From: Achromobacter spanius
GTDB lineage: Bacteria > Pseudomonadota > Gammaproteobacteria > Burkholderiales > Burkholderiaceae_B
Assembly: GCF_003994415.1 (NCBI RefSeq)
Contig: NZ_CP034689.1
Location: 4,464,001-4,528,000 of the forward strand
Reading direction: 5' to 3'
DNA: 64,000 bases
Made by a program: the position numbers and the translations under genes. Positions 18,385-27,716 of this stretch are shown one piece after another (the stretch's first letter is position 1; each line of letters starts with the position of its first letter). Below the pieces are notes generated by a model. The model was not told the origin of the DNA. It saw only the letters and a program-made list of their open reading frames with translations, and did not search any database.

Positions 18385-21200
18385 TGGACACAACCGCGAC
18401 GGCCTGGTCAGCGCCCGCGCCCGCGGCGGTCAAGCTGTCGGACGTGACACTGCGCTACGGCAAGACCCGGGCGCTGGACGCCATCACGCTGGACATTCCC
18501 GCCGGCCGCATGGTGGGCATCATCGGCCCGGACGGCGTGGGCAAGTCCAGCCTGCTGGCGTTGATCGCCGGCTCGCGCGCCGTCCAGACCGGCACGGTGG
18601 ATGTGTTGGGTGGCGACATGGCCTCCAAGCGTCATCGCGACGCCGTCTGCCCCCGCATCGCCTACATGCCGCAGGGCCTGGGCAAGAACCTCTACCCGAC
18701 CCTGTCGGTAGAAGAGAACCTGCAATTTTTCGCACGCTTGTTCGGCCATGGCGAGGCCGAGCGCCGTCGCCGTATCGACAGCCTGACGCGCCGCACCGGC
18801 CTGGCTCCGTTTCTGTCGCGGCCGGCCGGCAAGCTGTCTGGCGGCATGAAGCAAAAGCTGGGCCTGTGCTGCGCGCTGATCCACGACCCCGACCTGCTGA
18901 TCCTGGACGAGCCGACCACCGGCGTCGATCCGCTGGCGCGCGCGCAGTTCTGGGATCTGATCAACGACATCCGGCGCGAACGCCCCGGCATGAGCGTCAT
19001 CGTGGCTACCGCCTACATGGACGAGGCGCAGCGCTTTGACTGGCTTATCGCCATGGACGAGGGCCGCGTGCTGGCAACGGGCACACCCGCCGAGCTGCAA
19101 CAGCGCACCGCCGCCGACACGCTTGAGGCCGCCTTCATCGCCCTGTTGCCGGAGGCCAAGCGGCGCGGCCACCAGCCTGTGCATATCACGCCATTGGCGC
19201 TGGACGACAACGCCCCCATCGCCATCGAAGCGCGCGACCTGACCATGCGGTTCGGCGACTTCGTGGCCGTGGACCACGTGAACTTTCGCATCCGCCAAGG
19301 CGAGATATTCGGGTTTTTGGGATCGAACGGCTGCGGCAAATCCACCACCATGAAGATGCTGACCGGCCTGTTGCCGGCCAGCGAAGGCCAGGCCTGGCTG
19401 TTCGGCGCCGAGGTCGACCCTCGCAACATCGATACGCGGCGTCGGGTGGGCTACATGTCGCAAGCGTTCTCGCTATACGGGGAACTGACCGTGCGCCAGA
19501 ACCTGGTGCTGCACGCCCGCCTGTTCCATGTGCCCGAGGCCGATATTCCCGCCCGCGTGGACAAAATGGTGGCGCGCTTTGACCTGGCCGACGCGCTGGA
19601 TGAACTGCCCGAGAAGCTGCCGATGGGTGTGCGCCAGCGCCTGTCGCTGGCGGTGGCCATGGTGCATCAACCCGAGCTGCTGATTCTGGACGAACCGACC
19701 TCGGGCGTGGACCCCGTGGCCCGCGACAATTTCTGGCGCCTGCTGATTTCGCTGGCGCGCGAGGACCAGGTAACGATCTTCATTTCCACCCACTTCATGA
19801 ACGAGGCGCAGCGTTGCGACCGGATGTCGTTGATGCATGCGGGCAAGGTGCTGGTCAGTGCGTCACCCGCCGAAATCATCCGGATGCGCGGCGCCCAGTC
19901 GCTGGAAGAGGCCTTCATCGCCTACCTGATCGACGCCGGTGCTGGCACACCGTCCGGCGCGCCATCTGCCACGCCATCTGCCGACACACCCGCGCCCGCC
20001 CGTCAGGCGCAAGACACGACTGCATCGCAAGAAAACATCACCACGCAAGCACAAGCGAGCACCGCCAGGCATCGCGGCTTCAACCTGCAACGGATGATCA
20101 GCTACCTGTGGCGCGAGACGCTGGAACTGCGCCGTGACCCGGTGCGCGCCACGCTAGCGCTGGCCGGCTCGCTGCTGCTGATGTTCGTCATCGGCTTTGG
20201 CATCAGCCTGGACGTGGAAGACCTGCGCTACGCCGTCATGGACCGCGACCAGACCAGCTTGAGCCAGAACTACACCTTGAACCTGTCGGGCTCGCGCTAT
20301 TTCATCGAGCAGCCGCCCATTTCCGGCTACCAGGACATGGATGCCCGCATGCGCAGCGGTGAACTCTCCCTGGCCATCGAGATCCCGCAGGGATTCGCCC
20401 GCGATGTCGAACGCGGGCGCAACGCGCAGATCGGCGTCTGGATCGATGGCGCCATGCCGCAACGCGCCGAGACCATCCGGGGATACGTGCAGGGCATGCA
20501 CCAGGGCTGGCTGCAACAGCAGGCGCGCGAACGGCTGGGCAACGCCGCCACGCAGCAGATCAGCATCGAAACGCGCTTTCGCTACAACCCCGACGTGCGC
20601 AGCCTTCCGGCCATGGTGCCGGCCGTGATCCCGCTTTTGCTGCTGATGATGCCGGCCATGCTGACAGCGCTTGCGGTCGTGCGCGAAAAAGAACTGGGCT
20701 CGATCATCAACCTGTACGTCACGCCGGTCACGCGCTTGGAATTCCTGTTGGGCAAGCAGTTGCCTTACGTGGCGCTGGCGATGCTTAACTTTCTGTTGAT
20801 GACGCTGCTGGCGGTGACCGTGTTCGGCGTGCCCATCACCGGCAGCTTCGCTACCCTGCTGGCCGCCGCGCTGATCTACAACGTGGTGGCGACCGCCATC
20901 GGCTTGCTGGCGTCGACCTTCACGCGCAGCCAGATCGCGGCGCTGTTCTTCACCATGATCGGCACGCTGGTGCCGGCGGTGCAGTTTGCCGGGCTGCTCA
21001 ATCCGGTGTCCTCGCTGGAAGGCATGGGCCGTCTGATCGGACAGGTCTATCCGGCCACGCACATGCTGACCATCAGCCGGGGCGTGTTCAGCAAGGGGCT
21101 GGACTTTGCCAGCCTGCAAGGCTCGTTCTGGCCCCTGCTGGTGGCGATACCCGTGATCCTGGGCGCGTCGGTGCTGCTACTGAAAAAGCAGGAGGCCTGA
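18384..21200 (+). CDS. RbbA-like fused ABC transporter (two ATPase domains plus ABC-2 permease)
   Basis: A 938-residue fusion protein. The first ATPase has Walker [10 protein letters not shown] (48-56), signature [10 protein letters not shown] and Walker [14 protein letters not shown]. The second has Walker [10 protein letters not shown] (about 313), a degenerate signature ([11 protein letters not shown] instead of LSGGQ) and Walker [14 protein letters not shown]. After a polar linker (about 520-565) a membrane domain of ABC-2 type follows, with a large periplasmic loop and five helices near the end. This is the RbbA/YhiH layout. E. coli RbbA was described as ribosome-associated, but linkage to an adaptor and outer-membrane factor fits export better. 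It is coupled to both neighbours by overlapping stop/start codons. Confidence 0.9.
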   Translation: MDTTATAWSAPAPAAVKLSDVTLRYGKTRALDAITLDIPAGRMVGIIGPDGVGKSSLLALIAGSRAVQTGTVDVLGGDMASKRHRDAVCPRIAYMPQGLGKNLYPTLSVEENLQFFARLFGHGEAERRRRIDSLTRRTGLAPFLSRPAGKLSGGMKQKLGLCCALIHDPDLLILDEPTTGVDPLARAQFWDLINDIRRERPGMSVIVATAYMDEAQRFDWLIAMDEGRVLATGTPAELQQRTAADTLEAAFIALLPEAKRRGHQPVHITPLALDDNAPIAIEARDLTMRFGDFVAVDHVNFRIRQGEIFGFLGSNGCGKSTTMKMLTGLLPASEGQAWLFGAEVDPRNIDTRRRVGYMSQAFSLYGELTVRQNLVLHARLFHVPEADIPARVDKMVARFDLADALDELPEKLPMGVRQRLSLAVAMVHQPELLILDEPTSGVDPVARDNFWRLLISLAREDQVTIFISTHFMNEAQRCDRMSLMHAGKVLVSASPAEIIRMRGAQSLEEAFIAYLIDAGAGTPSGAPSATPSADTPAPARQAQDTTASQENITTQAQASTARHRGFNLQRMISYLWRETLELRRDPVRATLALAGSLLLMFVIGFGISLDVEDLRYAVMDRDQTSLSQNYTLNLSGSRYFIEQPPISGYQDMDARMRSGELSLAIEIPQGFARDVERGRNAQIGVWIDGAMPQRAETIRGYVQGMHQGWLQQQARERLGNAATQQISIETRFRYNPDVRSLPAMVPAVIPLLLLMMPAMLTALAVVREKELGSIINLYVTPVTRLEFLLGKQLPYVALAMLNFLLMTLLAVTVFGVPITGSFATLLAAALIYNVVATAIGLLASTFTRSQIAALFFTMIGTLVPAVQFAGLLNPVSSLEGMGRLIGQVYPATHMLTISRGVFSKGLDFASLQGSFWPLLVAIPVILGASVLLLKKQEA

Positions 21201-22333
21201 TGACCATGCCGCGACATGTCGCCAATATCTACCGGCTGGGCGTGAAAGAGCTTTGGAGCCTGGCGCGCGATCCCATGATGCTGGTGCTGATCGTCATCTC
21301 GTTCACCCTGATGATCTACACGGCGGCCACCGCGGTGCCCGAATCGCTGCACAACGCGGCCATCGCCGTGGTGGACGAAGACGTCTCGCCGCTGTCGTCG
21401 CGCATCACGTCGGCGTTCTATCCCCCGCATTTCACGCCGCCCCAGATGGCCACGGCGGCCGAAGCCGACGCCGGCATGGACGCCGGGCGCTACACGTTTT
21501 CGGTGAACATCCCGCCAAATTTTCAGCGCGACGTACTGGCCGGCAAGCCCGCGCAGATTCAGCTGAACGTGGATGCCACGCGGATGAGCCAGGCGTTCAC
21601 GGGCAGCAACTACATCCAGCAGATCGTCGGCGACGAGATCAACGAATTTGTCAGGCGCTACCGCAAGCCCACCGAACTGCCGGTAGAGCTGGCCGTGCGC
21701 ATGCGCTTCAACCCCAACCTGACGCAGGCGTGGTTCGGCAGCCTGATGGAGATCATCAATAACGTCACAATGCTGTCCATCATCCTGACCGGCGCGGCCC
21801 TGATCCGCGAGCGCGAACACGGCACCATCGAACACCTGCTGGTCATGCCGGTGACGCCCACGGAAATCATGCTGGCCAAGGTCTGGTCCATGGGGATGGT
21901 GGTGCTGGTGGCCGCCGGCCTGTCGCTGACGTTCGTGGTGCGGGGGCTGCTGCACGTGCCCATCGAAGGGTCCGTGGCGCTGTTCCTGGCGGGCGTGGCC
22001 CTGCACCTGTTTGCCACCACATCCATGGGAATCTTCATGGCGACGCTGGCACGCAGCATGCCGCAGTTCGGGATGCTGCTGGTGCTGGTGCTATTGCCGT
22101 TGCAGATGCTGTCGGGCGGCACGACGCCGCGCGAAAGCATGCCGCAGTTCGTTCAGGACATCATGCTGGCCGCGCCCACCACGCACTTCGTGGAGCTGGG
22201 CCAGGCGATCCTATATCGCGGCGCGGGGCTCAGCGTCGTCTGGCAGCCTTTCCTGGCGCTAGCGCTGATCGGCAGCGTGTTGTTCGCCTTCTCGTTGAAG
22301 CGCTTTCGCAAGACCCTGAGCCAGATGGCGTGA
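21200..22333 (+). CDS. ABC-2 type permease (YhhJ-like)
   Basis: A 377-residue membrane protein: one N-terminal helix (PMMLVLIVISFTLMIYTAAT), a large extracytoplasmic domain (about residues 45-180), then five to six helices including the ABC-2 motif TGAALIREREHGTIEHLLVM. It should pair with the membrane half of the RbbA-like protein, so the pump would have two unlike permease halves. The start overlaps the previous stop (TGATGA region). It is the last gene of the operon; no clear intrinsic terminator follows in the 77 bases before the convergent ligase gene. Confidence 0.88.
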   Translation: MTMPRHVANIYRLGVKELWSLARDPMMLVLIVISFTLMIYTAATAVPESLHNAAIAVVDEDVSPLSSRITSAFYPPHFTPPQMATAAEADAGMDAGRYTFSVNIPPNFQRDVLAGKPAQIQLNVDATRMSQAFTGSNYIQQIVGDEINEFVRRYRKPTELPVELAVRMRFNPNLTQAWFGSLMEIINNVTMLSIILTGAALIREREHGTIEHLLVMPVTPTEIMLAKVWSMGMVVLVAAGLSLTFVVRGLLHVPIEGSVALFLAGVALHLFATTSMGIFMATLARSMPQFGMLLVLVLLPLQMLSGGTTPRESMPQFVQDIMLAAPTTHFVELGQAILYRGAGLSVVWQPFLALALIGSVLFAFSLKRFRKTLSQMA

Positions 22334-22410
22334 GGCCCCTGCTTCCGCTGCAAGGTTAGCGGGAGGCCACGCAAGCCATTTTCCATGTCAACGTGCTGTC
22401 AACAGAGGGA

Positions 22411-23958
22411 TCATGCGTGCTCGGCCTTGCGTGCAGCCATGCCGGCCAGCGCCTTGCGGTCCACTTTGCCCACCGCGTTTTCCGGCAGCCGCTCGACCCA
22501 GAACACGTCGCGCGGCACGTAGATCCGACCTAGCCGGGACAGCACGTCCGCTTGCAGGGCTGCAGCTTCTTCCGCGCCGGTTGTCGCATCGGCCTTGGGC
22601 TGCACGAAGATCACCGGCACTTCGCCCAGGTCGTCATCCGGCGCGCCCACCACGCAGCACGCGGCCACGAAAGGCAGCCCCGTCACCACGCCTTCGATCA
22701 GGGCGGGCGAAATGTTCTCGCCGCCGCGGATGATCACGTCCTTGATGCGGCCCGTGATGCTGAGGTAGCCCGCTTCGTCAAAGCGCCCCAGGTCTCCGGT
22801 GCGCAGCAAGGTTGGCGCGCCATCGTCGCCATTGTCCACGCCCAGGTAGCCCAGCATCAGGCTGTCGCCCGCGATGCAGATTTCACCTTCGCCACCAGGC
22901 GCGGCCTCGGACCCATCCGGCAGTCGCAGCGTAACGCGTTGCCCGGCCAGCACCGTGCCGGCCGAGCCGACGCGCCGCGCATTGGGCGGGTTCATTGTGG
23001 ACGTGCAGGTGGCTTCGGACAGACCGTAGGACACCACCAGCGGGCAACCCAGAAACGCTTCGATGCGCCGATGCAGCGCTTCGGTGATGGGCGCCGATCC
23101 GCAGCGCGCAAAGCGCAGGCCCGCCAGGCTGGCCGGGTCGAATTCCAGTTCCAGCATGCGGGCATACATGGTGGGCACGCCGGTAATGATGGTGGGACGG
23201 AAGGTGCGCAACAGCCCCGGCATGTCATCCGCGCGGAAACGGCCCGCCAGCGCCACGCTGGCGCCGGCCAGCAGCGGCGCGAAGATCTGGTTGTTCAGCG
23301 CGTTGGTGTGATGCAGCGGCATCACGTGCAGCAGCCGGTCGTCGGGCGTCAGACCCGTGTGCGCCAACACGCCGCGCGCGTTGTTGATCAAGCCCCGGTG
23401 ACTGAGCAACACGCCCTTGGGGTTACCGGTGCTGCCGGAAGTGAACAGCAGCAAGCCGGGCGCATCCGGCGAGATCTCGTCGGCGCAACCGAGCGCCGAC
23501 GCGTTGTCCGGACGCGCGGAATGTGCCGGACGAGCCACGTCCGCCGCGCTTGCCACGCTTGCCGCCTCCAGCACCCGCGACGACGCCAAACCACTGGCCG
23601 CCGCTGTGGCGATATTCGGCTCGTCATGCAGCAGCCACGTCAGGCCCACCGCCGCCACGCGCCGTGCCGTTTCCTCGGCCGACAACCGGGGTTCCAACGG
23701 GCAGGGGCACGCCCCCGCCGCCATCACGCCCAGTATCGTCAACACCTGATCCAGCGACCGCTCCATGGCAACCGCCACATAGCTGCCCGGCGCAACCCCC
23801 GCCGCGCGCACGCCGTCCGCAATGCGCCCAACCCGGCGATGCAGGTCGGCATACGTCAACGTGGTGTCGGCGGTGACGAAGGCGGGGCGCGCGGCCCAGT
23901 CGGGCTGGCTCCAGGCGCGCGCAAACGCCGCTACCAACGTGGGTTCGGAAAGCATCAT
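22411..23958 (-). CDS. AMP-dependent acyl-CoA ligase
   Basis: A 515-residue ANL-family ligase. The P-loop is LLFTSGSTGNPKGVLLSHRG (about 160-180); other motifs are YGLSEATC, the hinge region LRTGDLGRFDEAGYLSITGR, KDVIIRGGENISP, and the C-terminal adenylation lysine in LPENAVGKVDRKAL. The ATG at 23958 follows GGGAGG by 5 bases; an adjacent second ATG at 23955 is equally plausible. It is the last gene of the five-gene CoA operon running from 27440 and starts 10 bases after the CoA-transferase B stop. It would activate the pathway's carboxylic acid; the substrate is unknown. Confidence 0.88.
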   Translation of the reverse strand: MMLSEPTLVAAFARAWSQPDWAARPAFVTADTTLTYADLHRRVGRIADGVRAAGVAPGSYVAVAMERSLDQVLTILGVMAAGACPCPLEPRLSAEETARRVAAVGLTWLLHDEPNIATAAASGLASSRVLEAASVASAADVARPAHSARPDNASALGCADEISPDAPGLLLFTSGSTGNPKGVLLSHRGLINNARGVLAHTGLTPDDRLLHVMPLHHTNALNNQIFAPLLAGASVALAGRFRADDMPGLLRTFRPTIITGVPTMYARMLELEFDPASLAGLRFARCGSAPITEALHRRIEAFLGCPLVVSYGLSEATCTSTMNPPNARRVGSAGTVLAGQRVTLRLPDGSEAAPGGEGEICIAGDSLMLGYLGVDNGDDGAPTLLRTGDLGRFDEAGYLSITGRIKDVIIRGGENISPALIEGVVTGLPFVAACCVVGAPDDDLGEVPVIFVQPKADATTGAEEAAALQADVLSRLGRIYVPRDVFWVERLPENAVGKVDRKALAGMAARKAEHA

Positions 23959-23968
23959 GGCGGCCTCC

Positions 23969-24703
23969 CTAGCGCAGCGCGACGGCGGCGTCGCGTTCAA
24001 ACTGCCCGTCTGCATCAAGTTCTTGCAAGGCGCGTACTTCGCGCTCGGTCGGCGGCGCGGTGGGTTCCGCACCGGTCGCATCGAACTCAAAGCCGGTGCG
24101 CTCGCGCACTTCCGACAAGCTGGATTCCGGATGCCACGATTGCAGCGCCAGCCGCCCGTCGCGCTTGATGAATACGGCAATGGGCGTCACCACCCCGTGA
24201 AAACCGCCCCACGACGTCATGAAGTCCAGCTTGGGCACGAAGGTGCGGCGTGAATGCTCGGTGCGCCAGGTGCAGGCGCGCTTGGCCGTGGGCAGCATTA
24301 CCGCGCCGCCGCCCCCGCCCGGCAAGCGCACCTTGGGCTCGTGCCAGTCGCCAATGCAGGAGTTGTTGGCGCAGCCCGCGCCATCGATCTGCGCCGCGCC
24401 CAGGAAGGTCAGGTCCATGCGGCCGCGCGTGCACAGGTCGTAGAAATCTTCGTTCGAGAAGATCGACGCGGTGTGTTCGGCCAGCACCGGATCGGAACTG
24501 GAAATGGGAATTTGCGAAGGGCGTGGGTTCACGCCGCCCGCCACGTTGATGTAGACGAAGTCCCAGTCGTAGGCGCGCTTGGCCAACAGGCAGGCCAGCA
24601 TCGGCATGGTGGAATTGACGCCGCTGAAGGTGATTTCATCGGGGCGGATGAAGCGCGCCAGGTTCGTCACGATGTAGGAAAAGCCCGACCATTGTTCAGC
24701 CAT
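23969..24703 (-). CDS. CoA-transferase-like subunit B (IpdB-like)
   Basis: A 244-residue protein of the class I CoA-transferase beta family (COG2057-like), with the core FLGAAQIDGAGCANNS and PGGGGGAVML. True transferases carry a catalytic Glu in an E-(S/N/T)-G motif in this subunit; the corresponding strand here reads FVYINVAGGVNPR with no glutamate. That absence, and the SWHPESSLSEVRERTGFEF end, recall IpdB of the steroid-ring hydrolase IpdAB. It may therefore act as a CoA-ester C-C hydrolase rather than a transferase; this is inference. It overlaps the A-subunit gene by 8 bases, as expected for a heteromer. Confidence 0.8.
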   Translation of the reverse strand: MAEQWSGFSYIVTNLARFIRPDEITFSGVNSTMPMLACLLAKRAYDWDFVYINVAGGVNPRPSQIPISSSDPVLAEHTASIFSNEDFYDLCTRGRMDLTFLGAAQIDGAGCANNSCIGDWHEPKVRLPGGGGGAVMLPTAKRACTWRTEHSRRTFVPKLDFMTSWGGFHGVVTPIAVFIKRDGRLALQSWHPESSLSEVRERTGFEFDATGAEPTAPPTEREVRALQELDADGQFERDAAVALR

Positions 24704-25529
24704 GATTGCCCCCTTGCACTTCGGGCGCGGCGGCCAGGTGCGCTTGTAGATCGCTGTTCTTGTCCATATAGGCCTCAACGGCCGGGTAGTCGATGGCGTA
24801 GTCGGGCCAGCATGAACCGGGCCAGGCGCTGCCTGGCGCCACCGCATAGGCCTGCACCATGAAGTACGGCACCAGCGTGGATTCCGGCTGCGCTTCGAAC
24901 ACCGCGCTGTCGACGACCTTCTCGGCCACCACCAGCACGCTGCCGGCGGCGCGCGACATGATGCGGTCCCAATGCGCCGTGCCATGCACGCGCACATTGC
25001 CCAACGCATCCACTTCCGACGCCTGAATCACCGCGAAGTCCGGACGAATGGCGGGCACCACATAGGTTTTCTGGCCGCTGCCGTAAGGGTCGTCCAGGCA
25101 GGTCCAGCCGTTCAGTTCCGGCAGGCCGCTGCCATGCAGTCCGCCGCAAGGCTGAAACGGCACGCCGAACGCCGCCGCCCGCAAGCCAGCGGTAAGGCTG
25201 GCGCAGGCGTGTTCTTCCAGTTCGATCTCGCGGCGTTCCACCGCACGGCGATACCACGGCGCCAGGCCGAAGTTGCCTTCCATGGCGACGATGCCCGCGC
25301 GCACGCGGCGCAGCACGCCGGCGCGGCAAAGTATGTCGACGTCGTATCCCGGCGACTGCTTGACCAGTTCCAGGTCGCGCTTGCCTTGCCGGATCAGTTC
25401 GCGCACGAACGCGAACGGCCCACGGTGCAAAAAGCTGCCACCCAGCGCGATGGACGCGCCATTGGACACCAGCGCGGCCAGTTCGGCCACCGTGCATTGC
25501 TTGTTGGGTTGATTGAAGCCCGAAGCCAT
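24696..25529 (-). CDS. CoA-transferase-like subunit A (IpdA-like)
   Basis: A 277-residue alpha subunit. The CoA-binding glycine loop is GASIALGGSFLHRGPFAFV (about 30-48). The stretch IELEEHACASLTAGLRAA carries acidic residues where I recall IpdA having its catalytic glutamate, followed by VPFQPCGGLHGSGL. The pair A-B is translated from overlapping genes. Adjacent genes encode a crotonase-like protein, a CaiB/BaiF transferase and a ligase, all CoA-ester chemistry. Either a true acid:CoA transferase or a hydrolase like IpdAB would fit; the missing beta-subunit glutamate favours the second. Confidence 0.8.
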   Translation of the reverse strand: MASGFNQPNKQCTVAELAALVSNGASIALGGSFLHRGPFAFVRELIRQGKRDLELVKQSPGYDVDILCRAGVLRRVRAGIVAMEGNFGLAPWYRRAVERREIELEEHACASLTAGLRAAAFGVPFQPCGGLHGSGLPELNGWTCLDDPYGSGQKTYVVPAIRPDFAVIQASEVDALGNVRVHGTAHWDRIMSRAAGSVLVVAEKVVDSAVFEAQPESTLVPYFMVQAYAVAPGSAWPGSCWPDYAIDYPAVEAYMDKNSDLQAHLAAAPEVQGGNHG

Positions 25530-25554
25530 AGTCTTCCTCCTGATTCTTGTGCCG

Positions 25555-26274
25555 TTAGCGCGCTTGCAGATAGGCGGCTATGCGGTCCTTCAAGCCGGGC
25601 GCCGCGGCCGAACGCACCAGGCGCGCCAGATCGGCGTCGGGCGTTTCCTGCGACAGCGCGGCGTAGAGCTGAATGCGGCTGGCGTCCGTCAATGCCAGCG
25701 CCGTGTCCCACGCCTGCTGTTCGATGTCGGGCCATTCCTGCGCCACGGCAAGCCGGGTCGCAAAGCCGTCGCGCAGCGCTTCTTCCGCGCTGAACGTGGC
25801 GGCCTGCTCCAGCACCACGCGGGCACGCTCGGCGCCCACCAGCGCGGCAAAGCGGCGCGTGCCCAACACCAGACCGAACTTCAGGCCCGGCATGCGGAAC
25901 GTGGCGTCCGGCGCACTGATGCGCCATTTGCAGGCACCGAATACATCGACACCCGCGCCGAAGTTGCGGCCATGCGCCAGCGCCACGGTCAGGCACGGCG
26001 ACGCGGCCAGGCGTTGCAGCAGGGTTTCGATACGCACAAAGCGCAGCAACAGGTCGCCCTCGCTTTGCGACTGCCAATCGCCGAAGTCAAAGCCCGCGCT
26101 GAAGTTCTTGCCTTCGCCCTTCAGCACGATCAGCTTGGCGCCTTGCGCCTCGGCTTCGTCCAGGGCGGCGATCAGCGCGTCCACCAATTCGGCGGACAGC
26201 GCGTTCATCTTGTCGGGGCGCGTCAGCGTCAGCACGTGTCGCGCGCCCTGTTTGTCGATCCGCAGCACGCTCAT
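25555..26274 (-). CDS. Enoyl-CoA hydratase/isomerase (crotonase) family protein
   Basis: A 239-residue crotonase-fold protein, near the short end of the family. The first oxyanion-hole region is KNFSAGFDFGD (about 67-77), the second HGRNFGAGVDVFGACKW. Classical hydratases have glutamates in the GGGxE and PE motifs; here these positions read GAGVD and MPGLKFG, so both catalytic glutamates appear to be replaced (Asp and Gly). Simple hydration is thus doubtful, and a different reaction such as C-C cleavage or isomerisation is likely. The start overlaps the stop of the CaiB-like gene by 4 bases, so the two are coupled. Confidence 0.82.
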   Translation of the reverse strand: MSVLRIDKQGARHVLTLTRPDKMNALSAELVDALIAALDEAEAQGAKLIVLKGEGKNFSAGFDFGDWQSQSEGDLLLRFVRIETLLQRLAASPCLTVALAHGRNFGAGVDVFGACKWRISAPDATFRMPGLKFGLVLGTRRFAALVGAERARVVLEQAATFSAEEALRDGFATRLAVAQEWPDIEQQAWDTALALTDASRIQLYAALSQETPDADLARLVRSAAAPGLKDRIAAYLQAR

Positions 26275-27440
26275 GCCACCACTCCCTTCTTTGCGGCGCG
26301 CAAGGCGCCCAGCACTTCGTCGTTGTGCTCGCCCAGCGCGGGCGGACGCAAGCGCAACGCGGTGGTCTGGCCGTCAAAGCGCACGGGCAGGCCGAAGGTG
26401 CGCGTTTGCACGCCGTTGGGCAGTTCAACCGGCTGCACCCAGCCCATGTGTTCCACCTGCGGGTCGGCCAGCACTTCGGAATAGGTGTTGATCGGCGCGC
26501 AGGGCACGCCCGCGGCACGGAAGCGCGACAGCCAGGTCTGCGCATCGCCCTCGGCGAAAATGGCTTCCAGGATCTCGCGCAATGCCGTCTGGTTGCGCGC
26601 GCGGGCGCTGGTGTCGGTAAAGCGCGGGTCGGCCAGCAGGTCGTCGCGCCCGACCGTGGCGCACACGCTCTTCCACAGGGCCTGGTTGCCGGCGGCCATG
26701 CCGAAGTAGCCGCCCTGGCAACGGAACGCCTGATACGGCGCGTTGCGCGGATGGGCCGAGCCCAGCTTCACGGGGTCTTTGCCGCTGCCGAAGAATTCTG
26801 ACGTCTGCAAGGCGGCAATGCCCAACGTGGCGCCCAGCATCGGCACGTCAATGTGCGTGCCCTGCCCGCTGGCCTGCGCCGCGCGCAAGGCCGATGCGAT
26901 GGCGAAAGCGCCATACAGGCCGGCCGAAAAGTCCGCCACGGGCACGCCGCATTTCACGGGTTCGCCGCCGGCCTCGCCGGTGACGCTCATGATGCCGCTC
27001 ATGGCCTGGATGGTCAGGTCGAAACCACCTTCCTGCGAACGCGGACCCGACTGCCCGTAGGCCGAGATCGAACAATAGACAAGCTTGGGATTGGCTTCGC
27101 GCAGTTGCGCATAACCCAGCCCCAGCCGGTCCATCACGCCCGGCCGGTTGTTTTCAATCAACACGTCGACGGTCTGCGCCAGTTCGCGCGCCAGGGCCAG
27201 GTCTTCGGGGTTTTTCAGGTTCAGCGTCACCGACTTCTTGTTGCGGTTCAAGGACGCGAAATTCTCGCTGTAGCCATCGGTGATGGGCGGCCAGCTACGC
27301 AGCGTATCGCCGCCCTCGGGGTTTTCGACCTTGATGACGTCGGCGCCCATATCCGCCAACAACATGCCGCAAAACGGTCCCGCCGCGACGTTGCAAATTT
27401 CCAGCACGGTGATGCCGGCCAGTGCCGAACTGGGTGTCAT
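26271..27440 (-). CDS. CaiB/BaiF family (class III) CoA-transferase
   Basis: A 389-residue class III CoA-transferase. The N-terminal motif is VLEICNVAAGPFCGMLLADM, then GADVIKVENPEGGD, NLKNPEDLALARELA and IENNRPGVMDRLGLGY. The catalytic aspartate is in GGFDLTIQAMSGIMSVTGE (about 165). These enzymes move CoA between carboxylic acids through an aspartyl-CoA intermediate. ATG at 27440 follows GAGAGG by 6 bases. It is the first gene of the leftward operon and starts 22 bases from an imperfect copy of the IclR-type operator. Donor and acceptor are unknown. Confidence 0.9.
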   Translation of the reverse strand: MTPSSALAGITVLEICNVAAGPFCGMLLADMGADVIKVENPEGGDTLRSWPPITDGYSENFASLNRNKKSVTLNLKNPEDLALARELAQTVDVLIENNRPGVMDRLGLGYAQLREANPKLVYCSISAYGQSGPRSQEGGFDLTIQAMSGIMSVTGEAGGEPVKCGVPVADFSAGLYGAFAIASALRAAQASGQGTHIDVPMLGATLGIAALQTSEFFGSGKDPVKLGSAHPRNAPYQAFRCQGGYFGMAAGNQALWKSVCATVGRDDLLADPRFTDTSARARNQTALREILEAIFAEGDAQTWLSRFRAAGVPCAPINTYSEVLADPQVEHMGWVQPVELPNGVQTRTFGLPVRFDGQTTALRLRPPALGEHNDEVLGALRAAKKGVVA

Positions 27441-27461
27441 GTCTGACCTCTCATTATGAAA

Positions 27462-27476
27462 ATTCAATATTTGGGA
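27462..27476. promoter_or_regulatory. Degenerate copy of the IclR-type operator, CaiB promoter
   Basis: ATTCAATATTTGGGA matches 10 of 15 positions of TCCTAATATTTAGGA found in front of the iclR-type gene. It lies 22 bases upstream of the CaiB-like start. Weak alone, but supported by the stronger site 170 bp away in the same divergent region. Confidence 0.35.
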
Positions 27477-27637
27477 TAAGCAAATCAGTATAAGTGCGCC
27501 GCTTTCAGGATGGCATCATGCCAGGCAATCCGCGCCGCCTTCCGTGTGGCTCCTAGTGCAATCCCTAGGTCTTGCGCTTAATTGTTGACCAGCATATCAC
27601 CCTGTGGAATTCTACGTAAACCATTTATTGAAATACG

Positions 27638-27656
27638 AATCCTATATTTTAGGATT
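27638..27656. promoter_or_regulatory. IclR-type operator, Bug-FAD promoter
   Basis: AATCCTATATTTTAGGATT has perfect 7-bp arms (AATCCTA/TAGGATT) around 5 bases. The inner 15-mer TCCTATATTTTAGGA is nearly identical to TCCTAATATTTAGGA at 31030-31044, next to the iclR-type start. It lies 60 bases before the Bug gene start. Confidence 0.65.
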
Positions 27657-27716
27657 TATAAAAACGGGCTGCGGCGCACCCTGCGCAAGACGGCCCTGTA
27701 CACCAAGGAGACAGAC

